Below, piece after piece: positions 1-6,812 of a DNA stretch of 15,769 nucleotides. The DNA is from JBBTQZ01 sp964489135 (lineage in GTDB: Bacteria > Patescibacteriota > Minisyncoccia > Phycocordibacterales > WO2-35-19): the NCBI GenBank assembly GCA_964489135.1, contig CAZAXK010000012.1, positions 1 through 15,769 of the forward strand, written 5' to 3'. The position numbers and the translations under genes are program-made. The notes under the pieces are model-generated. The model had not been told where the DNA came from. It saw nothing but the letters and a program-made list of their open reading frames with translations, and made no database searches. Each line of letters opens with the position of its first letter. The stretch's first letter is position 1.

Positions 1-8
1 CGAAAAAA

Positions 9-2306
9 ATGGCAAAAACTTCAGCAATGGAGGATTTTATAAAAAAGGTTCAGAAACGCGATGGTTCCGTCGTGCCGTTTGATTTCGAGAGAATCACGAC
101 TGCCATAAACAAAGCCATGAAGGCCTCCGCAGAGGGTTCAGAAGGAGAGGCTCGAATGGTGGCCCACAAGGTCATGGCGGATTTGGTGCGCATTGCCAAA
201 AAGTATAAAAATTTTGTCCCTACAGTTGAAGGTATACAGGATACGGTTGAGAAAGAGCTTATGCTTTCTGATTATGTAAACACGGCCAAGAATTACATAC
301 TCTATCGTCAGGAAAGAACTAAGGTCCGCGAGCAGAGTATGGCGGTGCCGGTCGAGGTAAAACAAAAAATCGATGAAAGTAGCAAATATTTTAAATCCTC
401 CTATCAGGAATTTATTTTCTATCAGTTCTACGCAAGGTGGCGAGATGATGTCGGAAGAAGAGAGACATGGGTAGAAGCCATAGATCGGTTCATGGACTAC
501 ATGAAGGAGACGATGGGAGAAAAGCTTACTGTGCAAGAATACTCAGATGTCCGCGAAGCGATTCTTAACCAAGAAATTTGTCCTTCGATGAGATTACTTT
601 GGTCAGCTGGCAAGGCGGTCAGCCGTACCAATGTCTGTGCCTATAATTGTGCCTACACTGCACCGACGTCATGGCGAGATCTTTCTGAGATAATGTACGT
701 ATCGATGTGTGGAGCAGGGTGTGGCTTTTCTGTCGAGCCAGAAAATGTCGGCAAGTTCCCTCAGATCCAAAAGCAAACCGGCAAAATGGCCCCAAAAATT
801 GTAGTTGAGGATAGCAAAGTTGGCTGGTGTAATGCTTTTGTGGCCGCCTGCGAAGCATGGGAAAAGGGCTTTGATGTAGAGATAGATTATTCCCTTGTCA
901 GACCGGCAGGAGCAAAGCTTGCTACCATGGGAGGAAGGGCGTCTGGTCCAGAACCCCTACGAGAATTGATGCAATTTACTAGGCGTAAGATGCTTGCTCG
1001 TCAAGGTCGACGCCTCACAACTCTCGACCTACACGACATAATTTGTCAGATCGGTCTTATCGTTGTAGCTGGTGGCGTGCGTCGATCGGCTCTCATCTCG
1101 CTTTCATCGCTTGATGATACCGATATTCGTGATGCAAAGAAGGGAGCTTTCTGGCAGACCGAAGGTCAGCGCTCGATGGCCAACAACTCGGCTGTTTATG
1201 AGGTAAAGCCAGGAGCGGGAGAATTTTTACAGGAATGGACATCCCTTGTAACCTCTGGCTCTGGTGAGCGAGGCATCTTCAATCGTGGCGGCTTGGAAAA
1301 CCAAATGCCAAAGAGGAGGTGGGAGCTACTGAAGGATAAGAAGCAAATCGGAGTAAATCCCTGCGGAGAAATTTATCTTCAGCCAAAGCAGTTCTGCAAC
1401 CTCACTTCTATAGTGGTTCGACCGAATGATGATATGGAGAACCTAAAGCGAAAGATGCGTCTAGCAACACTTGTCGGTACTTACCAAGCTACACTTACTA
1501 ATTTTGAGTATCTTTCAAAGGACTGGAAGGATAATTGCGAAAAGGAACAGCTTCTGGGAGTATCGATAACCGGATACTACGACAACAAGATCGTCAGAAA
1601 TGATAAAAATCTTGATGATCTGCGCAGCGAAGCTATAAAGGCCAACAAAAAATATGCCAAGAGGTTTGGGGTCAACGAGTCGACGGCCATCACCTGTGTC
1701 AAACCGCACGGCAACTCGGGCCAACTTCTCGGGGTGGGTTCTGGGATGCACACTTGGTACTCCAAGTATTACATCAGACGAGTGCGTATTTCTGTCACCG
1801 ACCCCCTACTTCAGCTAGCCAAGGATCAAGGCGTGCCAGTACATCCAGAAGTTGGCTATTCGACTGCAAATGCTTCGACCATGGTACTCGAGTTCCCCTG
1901 CAAGGCCCCAGAAGGTGCTATGGTCAACAAAGATGTCACGGCTCTTGAAATGCTCGAGGAGTGGAAGCGACTGAAGACTCACTTTACCGAGCACAACCCA
2001 TCCGTCACAATCTATGTGAGTGATGGAGAATGGATCCAAGTGGCAGACTTTATCTACAAAAACTGGGATATCGTCGGAGGTCTTTCCTTCCTACCTCGAG
2101 ACAACCATGTTTATCAGCTAGCCCCTTATGAAGAAATTACCAAGGAAGAATACGAAAAGAGGGTAAAGGCCTTGAAGCATATTGATTTCTCTAAACTGGT
2201 AATATACGAAAAGAGCGACCAAACGATTGGTGCCAAAGAGCTCGCTTGTGTCGGTGGCGTCTGTGAAATAGATGTTATCCCTCAAGTCGCTGAATCAAGT
2301 TCATAG
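9..2306 (+). CDS. nrdJ: Adenosylcobalamin-dependent (class II) ribonucleoside-triphosphate reductase
   Basis: This enzyme makes deoxyribonucleotides from ribonucleotides using a thiyl radical generated from adenosylcobalamin, so it works with or without oxygen. The 765-aa protein starts with an ATP-cone domain (about residues 12-100, beginning VQKRDGSVVPF). The catalytic barrel carries NPCGEI with Cys452 and then Cys463 eleven residues later, the spacing of the radical Cys408 and Cys419 in Lactobacillus RTPR. Cys214 (in NCAYTAP; Cys210 is nearby) probably corresponds to the partner Cys119. The C-terminal pair Cys747/Cys752 (CVGGVC) has the spacing of the RTPR reducing pair C731/C736. No intein or frameshift is seen. 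The ATG at 9 has no visible SD; the frame is open upstream to the window edge, so a slightly earlier start cannot be excluded. The gene ends with its own terminator, so it is probably the last gene of its transcript. Family assignment is very secure. Confidence 0.96.
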   Translation: MAKTSAMEDFIKKVQKRDGSVVPFDFERITTAINKAMKASAEGSEGEARMVAHKVMADLVRIAKKYKNFVPTVEGIQDTVEKELMLSDYVNTAKNYILYRQERTKVREQSMAVPVEVKQKIDESSKYFKSSYQEFIFYQFYARWRDDVGRRETWVEAIDRFMDYMKETMGEKLTVQEYSDVREAILNQEICPSMRLLWSAGKAVSRTNVCAYNCAYTAPTSWRDLSEIMYVSMCGAGCGFSVEPENVGKFPQIQKQTGKMAPKIVVEDSKVGWCNAFVAACEAWEKGFDVEIDYSLVRPAGAKLATMGGRASGPEPLRELMQFTRRKMLARQGRRLTTLDLHDIICQIGLIVVAGGVRRSALISLSSLDDTDIRDAKKGAFWQTEGQRSMANNSAVYEVKPGAGEFLQEWTSLVTSGSGERGIFNRGGLENQMPKRRWELLKDKKQIGVNPCGEIYLQPKQFCNLTSIVVRPNDDMENLKRKMRLATLVGTYQATLTNFEYLSKDWKDNCEKEQLLGVSITGYYDNKIVRNDKNLDDLRSEAIKANKKYAKRFGVNESTAITCVKPHGNSGQLLGVGSGMHTWYSKYYIRRVRISVTDPLLQLAKDQGVPVHPEVGYSTANASTMVLEFPCKAPEGAMVNKDVTALEMLEEWKRLKTHFTEHNPSVTIYVSDGEWIQVADFIYKNWDIVGGLSFLPRDNHVYQLAPYEEITKEEYEKRVKALKHIDFSKLVIYEKSDQTIGAKELACVGGVCEIDVIPQVAESSS

Positions 2307-2336
2307 GTTCTATTTACTAAATTCAACATCGTCAAC

Positions 2337-2374
2337 AAAAACCTCGATCTATGTGTCGAGGTTTTTGATTTTCT
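2337..2374 (+). terminator. Intrinsic terminator after nrdJ
   Basis: A perfect 11-bp stem, AAAAACCTCGA (2337-2347) with TCGAGGTTTTT (2356-2366), encloses an 8-base loop and runs into a T-rich tail to 2374. It lies 30 bases after the nrdJ stop and separates nrdJ from the gap transcript. Confidence 0.9.
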
Positions 2375-2455
2375 TTCTACATTATTCTGTATGATCGTAG
2401 AATATAATGTAGGGATTTATATTGACAATTGGGTTGTGTAAGGAGGGAGTGGACG

Positions 2456-2464
2456 TGGTATAAT
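2456..2464 (+). promoter_or_regulatory. Extended -10 promoter of the gap-rpiB-rpe operon
   Basis: TGG followed by a consensus TATAAT (2459-2464) forms an extended -10 element. The nearest -35-like hexamer is TTGTGT (2434-2439), 19 bases upstream. The predicted start near 2471 leaves a 5' UTR of roughly 36 bases, making this the clearly leadered rightward promoter in the window. The leader is A/T-rich and has no SD. The rest of 2307-2506 contains only the nrdJ terminator and no gene. Confidence 0.7.
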
Positions 2465-2506
2465 TGCATTAAGGTTTTTAACTACTAAACATAAATTTTT
2501 ATCAAT

Positions 2507-3538
2507 ATGATTAGAGTAGCAATCAATGGTGCGGGTAGGATCGGTAGAGCGTTTTTCAAACTTTCTCGAAGTTCTCCTGAGATAGAGGTGGTGGCCATGA
2601 ATGATCTCGGGGATATAGAAAATATCGCCTATCTCCTCAAATACGATACGGCTTACGGAGCAAGCCAGCTAAATATTGGTATTCGTGATGATAAGAAGGC
2701 ACTTATAGTAGATGGCAAAGAGATTGCCTTTTTGAGCGAGAAAGATCCAAGCCAGCTTCCGTGGGGCAGTATGGCCGTCGATGTAGTGATCGAATCAACC
2801 GGCGTATTTGCTACCTACGAAAAAGCCAAGGTACATATAGCCGCCGGCGCCAAGCGGGTGGTTATAACCGCTCCGGTCAAAGACGCGCCAGCCGATGATA
2901 CCCAATCCACCATACTTATGGGCATAAATTGCGATCTACTTAAAGAAGGTAAGCTTACCATCACTTCCAATGCTTCTTGCACGACAAATGCTGGGGCGCC
3001 GCTGATTCAAATCCTGAACGAAAAAATCGGTATTGAAAAGGCGATCCTAAATACCGTACATGGCTATACCGCAAGCCAGTCAATTGTTGATGGACCAAAT
3101 AAGAAGGATTGGAAGGAGGGTAGGGCGGCAGCGCAAAACATCGTGCCAACAACCACTGGCGCCGCGATTGCTGTGACAAAAGTGATCAAGGAGCTTGAAA
3201 ATAAATTTGACGGCATATCAATGCGGGTTCCTATTGTTGCGGGTTCGATTGTCGACGTGACATTTATTGCGAAAAGAGATACCACGGTTGAAGAGGTTAA
3301 TAACATTTTGAAAGAGGCCTCACAAAGCGAGCATTGGAGCGGGATATTTGCTGTCACCGAAGACCCTATTGTCTCTTCAGATATTATCGGATCGCTTTAT
3401 GGCTCTATTGCTGACCTCGGACTCACCCGAGTGATTGGTGGTAACCTTGTTAAGGTTTGTGCTTGGTATGACAACGAGATGGGATATACAGCTACGCTCA
3501 TCAAACATGTCCAAAAAATGGGACAATATATAAAATGA
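2507..3538 (+). CDS. gap: Type I glyceraldehyde-3-phosphate dehydrogenase
   Basis: The enzyme oxidises glyceraldehyde-3-phosphate to 1,3-bisphosphoglycerate in the cytoplasm, the first energy-yielding step of lower glycolysis. The 343-aa protein has the N-terminal Rossmann motif NGAGRIGR, the catalytic SNASCTTN with Cys158, and the assisting His185 in TVHGYTASQ. The segment VAMNDLGD keeps the Asp that favours NAD over NADP in this family. The phosphate-binding region VDGPNKKDWKEGR is of the VDGP type found in E. coli GapA. Length is normal for the family. The stop codon overlaps the rpiB start as ATGA, which suggests translational coupling. Within the window it heads a block of pentose-phosphate genes, consistent with glyceraldehyde-3-phosphate from that pathway feeding into energy production. 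Confidence 0.97.
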   Translation: MIRVAINGAGRIGRAFFKLSRSSPEIEVVAMNDLGDIENIAYLLKYDTAYGASQLNIGIRDDKKALIVDGKEIAFLSEKDPSQLPWGSMAVDVVIESTGVFATYEKAKVHIAAGAKRVVITAPVKDAPADDTQSTILMGINCDLLKEGKLTITSNASCTTNAGAPLIQILNEKIGIEKAILNTVHGYTASQSIVDGPNKKDWKEGRAAAQNIVPTTTGAAIAVTKVIKELENKFDGISMRVPIVAGSIVDVTFIAKRDTTVEEVNNILKEASQSEHWSGIFAVTEDPIVSSDIIGSLYGSIADLGLTRVIGGNLVKVCAWYDNEMGYTATLIKHVQKMGQYIK

Positions 3539-4005
3539 AAATATATTTTGCTTCCGATCATGCGGGGTTTGAGTTGAAAAGCATGCTTTTGCCCTTTGTA
3601 GAGAGTTTGGGGCATACGGTTGTTGATTTTGGAGCATCTGACATGGACAGGGAGGATGATTATCCTCTATTTGTCGAGAAAGCGGCAATTGAGGTCTATA
3701 AAAGTCCAGATGATTCGCGAGCGATTATCATCGGCGGCTCAGGTCAGGGTGAAGCAATTGTTGCTAATCGGTTTCCAAATGTCAGAGCGACAGTCTATTA
3801 CGGGGGGAACGAGGAGATAATAAAACTCTCGCGGGAGCACAATGATGCAAATGTTCTTTCATTGGGTGCGCGGTTTCTCACACCTGACGAGGCAAAAAAA
3901 TCTGTCGAGCTTTGGCTCAAGACACCTTTCTCTCACGCAAGTCGCCATGCTCGACGCTTAAAAGAGATCGACGAGATGGAGGAGAGTCTTTATAAAAATC
4001 CGTAA
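3535..4005 (+). CDS. rpiB: Ribose-5-phosphate isomerase B (RpiB/LacAB family)
   Basis: It interconverts ribose-5-phosphate and ribulose-5-phosphate in the non-oxidative pentose-phosphate pathway. The 156-aa protein starts with the family signature IYFASDHAGFELK. The active-site loop reads IIIGGSGQGEAIVANR (about residues 64-79). The Cys used as catalytic base in E. coli RpiB is replaced by Gly, and a Glu is present at residue 73, as in the mycobacterial enzyme where Glu acts as the base. HNDANVLSLGAR near residue 100 is also typical. The start codon overlaps the gap stop (ATGA), so no separate SD is expected. The tail is charged (KEIDEMEE). Because LacA/LacB share this fold, the substrate is inferred from the neighbours (Rpe-like protein, transketolase). 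Confidence 0.92.
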   Translation: MKIYFASDHAGFELKSMLLPFVESLGHTVVDFGASDMDREDDYPLFVEKAAIEVYKSPDDSRAIIIGGSGQGEAIVANRFPNVRATVYYGGNEEIIKLSREHNDANVLSLGARFLTPDEAKKSVELWLKTPFSHASRHARRLKEIDEMEESLYKNP

Positions 4006-4010
4006 TCAAA

Positions 4011-4682
4011 ATGACGGAAATTATTCCCGCAGTCATACCGCCCAATCTCAACCTGTTGAGAGAAACATTTTCCAGAGTTTTGGGTTTTGCCAAGAAGGTT
4101 CAGATGGATGTCGTTGATGGACATTATGCGCCGGTTACAACTTGGCCTTTCGGCCCACACCAAATGGATGAGCTCCTGCTCATGGTCCGAGGTGAGGAAA
4201 GATTTCCGTTTATAAATGATTTAGATTTTGAAATCGACATGCTAGTTTTGCATCCTGTCGAATATCTTACCGACTTTATTTCGATCGGGGCCAAGGGAAT
4301 CGTCATCCATATGGATTCGACTGATCATGTAAAGATATGTCTCGAGACAATAAAAAATGCAGGATGCGAAGCTGGCCTAGGGATAAAGCCCTCCGGTAGA
4401 ATGGAAGACCTTTTAAGCTTCTTACCTCTCGTCGATTTTGTGCAGTTTATGGGAAGTGACAAAGTTGGGTTTAATGGAGTTGACTTGGATGAGAAAGTTT
4501 TGCCGATCATTACCGAATTTCACCGCTCGCACCGATCGGTCCCTATACAAGTTGATATTGGTGTCAATTTCGAAACTGCTCCCAAGCTGATCGAAGCCGG
4601 TGTCTCGCGATTAGTCTCCGGCTCAGCGATATTTAACGGCGAAGATGTCAAACAGAACATGGCTCGCCTCGCCAACTCATAA
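4011..4682 (+). CDS. rpe: Ribulose-phosphate 3-epimerase family protein, divergent
   Basis: Its family interconverts ribulose-5-phosphate and xylulose-5-phosphate. The 223-aa protein is a single TIM barrel: MDVVDGHYAP (residues 32-41) matches the Rpe motif VDVMDGHFVP, HPVEYL follows the second metal strand, and VDIGVN plus LVSGSAIF form the phosphate-binding end. Two residues that are metal-binding His in standard Rpe are changed: Gln31 stands for the His before MDVVD, and Asp76 for the His of DVHLMV. Asp33 and Asp182 are kept. The canonical NPGFGGQ loop is also lost. It lies 5 bases after rpiB and just before the transketolase genes, so context supports Rpe activity. The altered ligands leave open a different metal use or a related substrate. 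Confidence 0.85.
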   Translation: MTEIIPAVIPPNLNLLRETFSRVLGFAKKVQMDVVDGHYAPVTTWPFGPHQMDELLLMVRGEERFPFINDLDFEIDMLVLHPVEYLTDFISIGAKGIVIHMDSTDHVKICLETIKNAGCEAGLGIKPSGRMEDLLSFLPLVDFVQFMGSDKVGFNGVDLDEKVLPIITEFHRSHRSVPIQVDIGVNFETAPKLIEAGVSRLVSGSAIFNGEDVKQNMARLANS

Positions 4683-4738
4683 TTTTAGGAATTTAGCAGT
4701 TTTGCAGTTTTTTTCTTTTCGGTTTCGGGCAATAGTTT

Positions 4739-4744
4739 TATAAT
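4739..4744 (+). promoter_or_regulatory. -10 box immediately before the transketolase N gene
   Basis: A consensus TATAAT ends 6 bases before the GTG at 4751, so transcription would begin at or next to the start codon and give a leaderless mRNA. There is no convincing -35 at 16-18 bases; the upstream stretch 4701-4720 is T-rich. Confidence 0.6.
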
Positions 4745-4750
4745 TGAGTA

Positions 4751-5620
4751 GTGCAAACACTCGATGATGAAAAAATAAAATTCTTGCAGGAGAAGGCGAA
4801 TGATATTCGGCAGTCGATTATCACCTCTCTTATCGAAGCGGGCAGCGGACACTCGGCTGGGCCTTTGGGTATGGCTGATATATTTACCGCTCTATTCTTC
4901 CATGTATTGAAGCACGATCCGAATAATCCAACATGGGAAGATCGCGACCGGCTGGTCTTGAGTAATGGACACATAGTACCTGTGCTTTACGCCACCATGG
5001 CTCACGCCGGATACTTTCCGATCGCGGAGCTCTCGACTCTACGCAAATTCGGTAGCAAACTCCAAGGCCATCCGCATAGGGAGTTCCTGCCCGCGCTCGA
5101 AAATTCCTCAGGGCCTCTTGGTAGCGGATTGTCACAGACGGTGGGCATGTGTCTTGCCGATCAGATTGATCATGGCAGAAGTTCGGGCAAGCAGTTTTAT
5201 TGCTTGCTGAGCGACGGCGAGATGGGCGAAGGCAATACCTGGGAAGCTGTAATGCTTGGGAACAAGGAGAAACTGCAGAACCTGACCGCAATCATTGACC
5301 GCAACAATATTCAGATCGAAGGATACACCGAAGACGTACTTCCACTAGAACCCTTAGCAGACAAATGGCGCGCATTTGGCTGGCATGTACAGGTAATAGA
5401 CGGTCACAATTTCGAGGCCATAATCGGAGCGGTCGGACAAGCCCATGCCGAGTTCAGTCGGCCGAGCGTGATTATCGCAAACACCATCCCCGGCAAGGGA
5501 GTTTCGTTTATGGAGAGGGAGTATTCTTGGCATGGCAAACCCCCAACCTATGAGGAGGGTATGAAGGCCTTGCAGGAATTGCGCACGTTGGGTGGGAAGA
5601 TTAAAAGTGAACACGAGTAG
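4751..5620 (+). CDS. Transketolase, N-terminal (thiamine diphosphate-binding) subunit
   Basis: This is one half of a split transketolase, which moves two-carbon units between sugar phosphates and links the pentose pool to glyceraldehyde-3-phosphate and fructose-6-phosphate. The 289-aa subunit holds the pyrophosphate-binding domain: GSGHSAGPLG (31-40, His34), SNGHIVP (71-77, His74), GHPHRE (106-111), SGPLGSGLSQ (120-129), and the thiamine motif SDGEMGEG (154-161) followed by DRNNIQ (183-188). The first Gly of the usual GDG is Ser154. The start is GTG at 4751, supported by the alignment of the N-terminus and by a -10 box 6 bases upstream; no SD is present. The partner subunit follows after 44 bases. 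Split transketolases occur in archaea and several bacterial groups including CPR. Function needs both halves. Confidence 0.94.
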   Translation: MQTLDDEKIKFLQEKANDIRQSIITSLIEAGSGHSAGPLGMADIFTALFFHVLKHDPNNPTWEDRDRLVLSNGHIVPVLYATMAHAGYFPIAELSTLRKFGSKLQGHPHREFLPALENSSGPLGSGLSQTVGMCLADQIDHGRSSGKQFYCLLSDGEMGEGNTWEAVMLGNKEKLQNLTAIIDRNNIQIEGYTEDVLPLEPLADKWRAFGWHVQVIDGHNFEAIIGAVGQAHAEFSRPSVIIANTIPGKGVSFMEREYSWHGKPPTYEEGMKALQELRTLGGKIKSEHE

Positions 5621-5657
5621 TTTTCGTTGTTTTTCGTAATATTTCGCATAATTTTCG
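5621..5657 (+). repeat. Short approximately 10-base imperfect repeats between the transketolase halves
   Basis: The 44-base spacer contains TTTTCG at 5621, TTTTCG at 5631, ATTTCG at 5641 and TTTTCG at 5652, so the motif recurs about every 10-11 bases, close to one helical turn. It is T-rich, lacks an SD, and runs directly into AAAAATG at the next start. Function is unknown; it may be a chance low-complexity spacer. Confidence 0.55.
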
Positions 5658-5664
5658 TATAAAA

Positions 5665-6657
5665 ATGTTGAATCCCAAAGCAAAACTCAATCCAAAAATA
5701 TTTGATCCGGATGTGGAGCAAGCGCCGATCCGCAAAGGTTTTGGTGAGGGCCTGGTCTTAGCTGGTGATGAAAATCAAAACGTCGTCGGGCTTTGCGCCG
5801 ATCTGACCGAGAGTACTCAGATGCATCTCTTTGCTCACAAATATCCAGAGCGCTTTGTGCAAGTAGGTGTCGCCGAACAAAATCTTGTAACTGTAGCGAG
5901 CGGAATGTCGGCGATGGGTAAAATACCCTTCACTTCCTCATACGCTATGTTTAGTCCGGGGCGCAATTGGGAGCAGATTCGCACCACCATTTGCTACAAC
6001 GATCGCAAGGTGGTGATAGTCGGCAGTCACGCCGGTATTTCGGTGGGGCCGGACGGGGGCACACATCAAGCAATCGAGGACATCGCTCTTATGCGAGTCT
6101 TGCCGAACATGCAGGTCATCTCGCCTTGCGACGCGATTGAGGCCAAGAAGGCGACTATCGCTGTAGCCAAGACCAAAGAACCAACTTATCTGCGACTCGC
6201 CCGCGAGAAGACCCCGATAATCACAACCGAAGAGTCGCCTTTTGAAATTGGTAGAGCTCAGGTTCTTTTCGCCCCACCCATGAATGCCAAAGTCGGAATT
6301 GTCGCGACCGGCGCTTTGGTCTACAAAGCCCTGCTTGTGGCGAAAAAGATGGCTGGGAAGGGGATAGCGATCAAGGTTTTGAATGTGCACACGATCAAGC
6401 CACTTGATGAGGAAAAGATACTGAGTCTAGCTCGAGAAGCGGGAGCGATCGTTACAGTCGAGGAACATCAGATAATAGGCGGACTCGGTTCGGCGGTCGC
6501 CGAATTCCTCGCCACATCACACCCAGTCCCAATTGAGTTTGTGGGGATAAGAGATCAGTTTGGGCAGTCGGGTAAGCCCGAAGAGTTGCTCGAGCACTAT
6601 GGCTTGGGCACAGCCGGAATCGAGCGGGCTATTGACAAAGTACTCAAAAGAAAGTAA
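5665..6657 (+). CDS. Transketolase, C-terminal (pyrimidine-binding) subunit
   Basis: This is the second half of the split transketolase. The 330-aa protein contains the pyrimidine-binding domain and the C-terminal transketolase domain. GVAEQNL (68-74) carries the catalytic Glu71, which activates the thiamine diphosphate made available by the N subunit. SSYAMF (91-96) and GGTHQAIEDI (131-140, with His134) are the conserved active-site loops that follow. The C-terminal third (about 200-325) has the Rossmann-like fold seen in the family, with VNVHTIKPLD-like content (LNVHTIKPLD) and VEEHQIIGGLG. It resembles the second subunit of split transketolases and the DXS/E1-beta superfamily. The absence of the N domain and the immediate upstream partner argue against DXS. 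No SD precedes the ATG at 5665; co-transcription with the N subunit is likely. Confidence 0.94.
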   Translation: MLNPKAKLNPKIFDPDVEQAPIRKGFGEGLVLAGDENQNVVGLCADLTESTQMHLFAHKYPERFVQVGVAEQNLVTVASGMSAMGKIPFTSSYAMFSPGRNWEQIRTTICYNDRKVVIVGSHAGISVGPDGGTHQAIEDIALMRVLPNMQVISPCDAIEAKKATIAVAKTKEPTYLRLAREKTPIITTEESPFEIGRAQVLFAPPMNAKVGIVATGALVYKALLVAKKMAGKGIAIKVLNVHTIKPLDEEKILSLAREAGAIVTVEEHQIIGGLGSAVAEFLATSHPVPIEFVGIRDQFGQSGKPEELLEHYGLGTAGIERAIDKVLKRK

Positions 6658-6710
6658 TCCACTTTTTACTTTACATAAAAATAAATGGAGTTAATATCAA
6701 TTTGGAAACA

Positions 6711-6790
6711 TTACCTCCGGAGAAAGGGGGTGATCCGGGGCGAGACGTTGATCTGGAGGTAAATCTTCTTGTATCTACAACGGCTCGCCC
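6711..6790 (+). other. Structured non-coding element with crossing helices (possible H-type pseudoknot)
   Basis: Two inverted repeats interlock. Helix 1 is TTACCTCC (6711-6718) with GGAGGTAA (6755-6762). Helix 2 is GGGCGAGACGTTG (6738-6750) with CAACGGCTCGCCC (6778-6790), 12 of 13 bases paired with one A/G mismatch. The order 1-2-1'-2' allows either an H-type pseudoknot (loops of 19, 4 and 15 bases) or two mutually exclusive folds. Bases 6721-6736 read AGAAAGGGGGTGATCC, one transition (a G-U pair in RNA) away from full complementarity to the common 16S 3' end. No known RNA family was recognised. It sits in the 141-base stretch 6658-6798 between the convergent transketolase and kinase genes; that stretch holds no gene. 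Confidence 0.55.
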
Positions 6791-6812
6791 TTCCGCTTTT
6801 ATATAATTTTTT
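6738..6812 (+). terminator. Possible rightward terminator of the transketolase transcript
   Basis: Helix 2 of the structured element (6738-6750 with 6778-6790, 27-base loop) is followed by a T-rich stretch, TTCCGCTTTT then TTTTTT at 6807-6812. The long loop and the 16-base distance to the main T run make this atypical. The tract overlaps the stop codon of the convergent kinase gene at 6799-6801. On the minus strand no T run follows the hairpin. Confidence 0.4.

Noticed and set aside
2403..2408. TATAAT as a second gap promoter
   Set aside because: It has no -35 and no TGn. It is in A/T-rich DNA about 100 bases from the gene; the extended -10 at 2456-2464 is better.
2422..2427. Perfect -35 hexamer TTGACA upstream of gap
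   Set aside because: It is 31 bases from the TATAAT at 2459-2464, and 16-18 bases downstream there is no -10, so it does not form a promoter with either.
4683..4737. Terminator after the Rpe-like gene
   Set aside because: A T-rich stretch is present but no inverted repeat precedes it; GCAG occurs only as a direct repeat.
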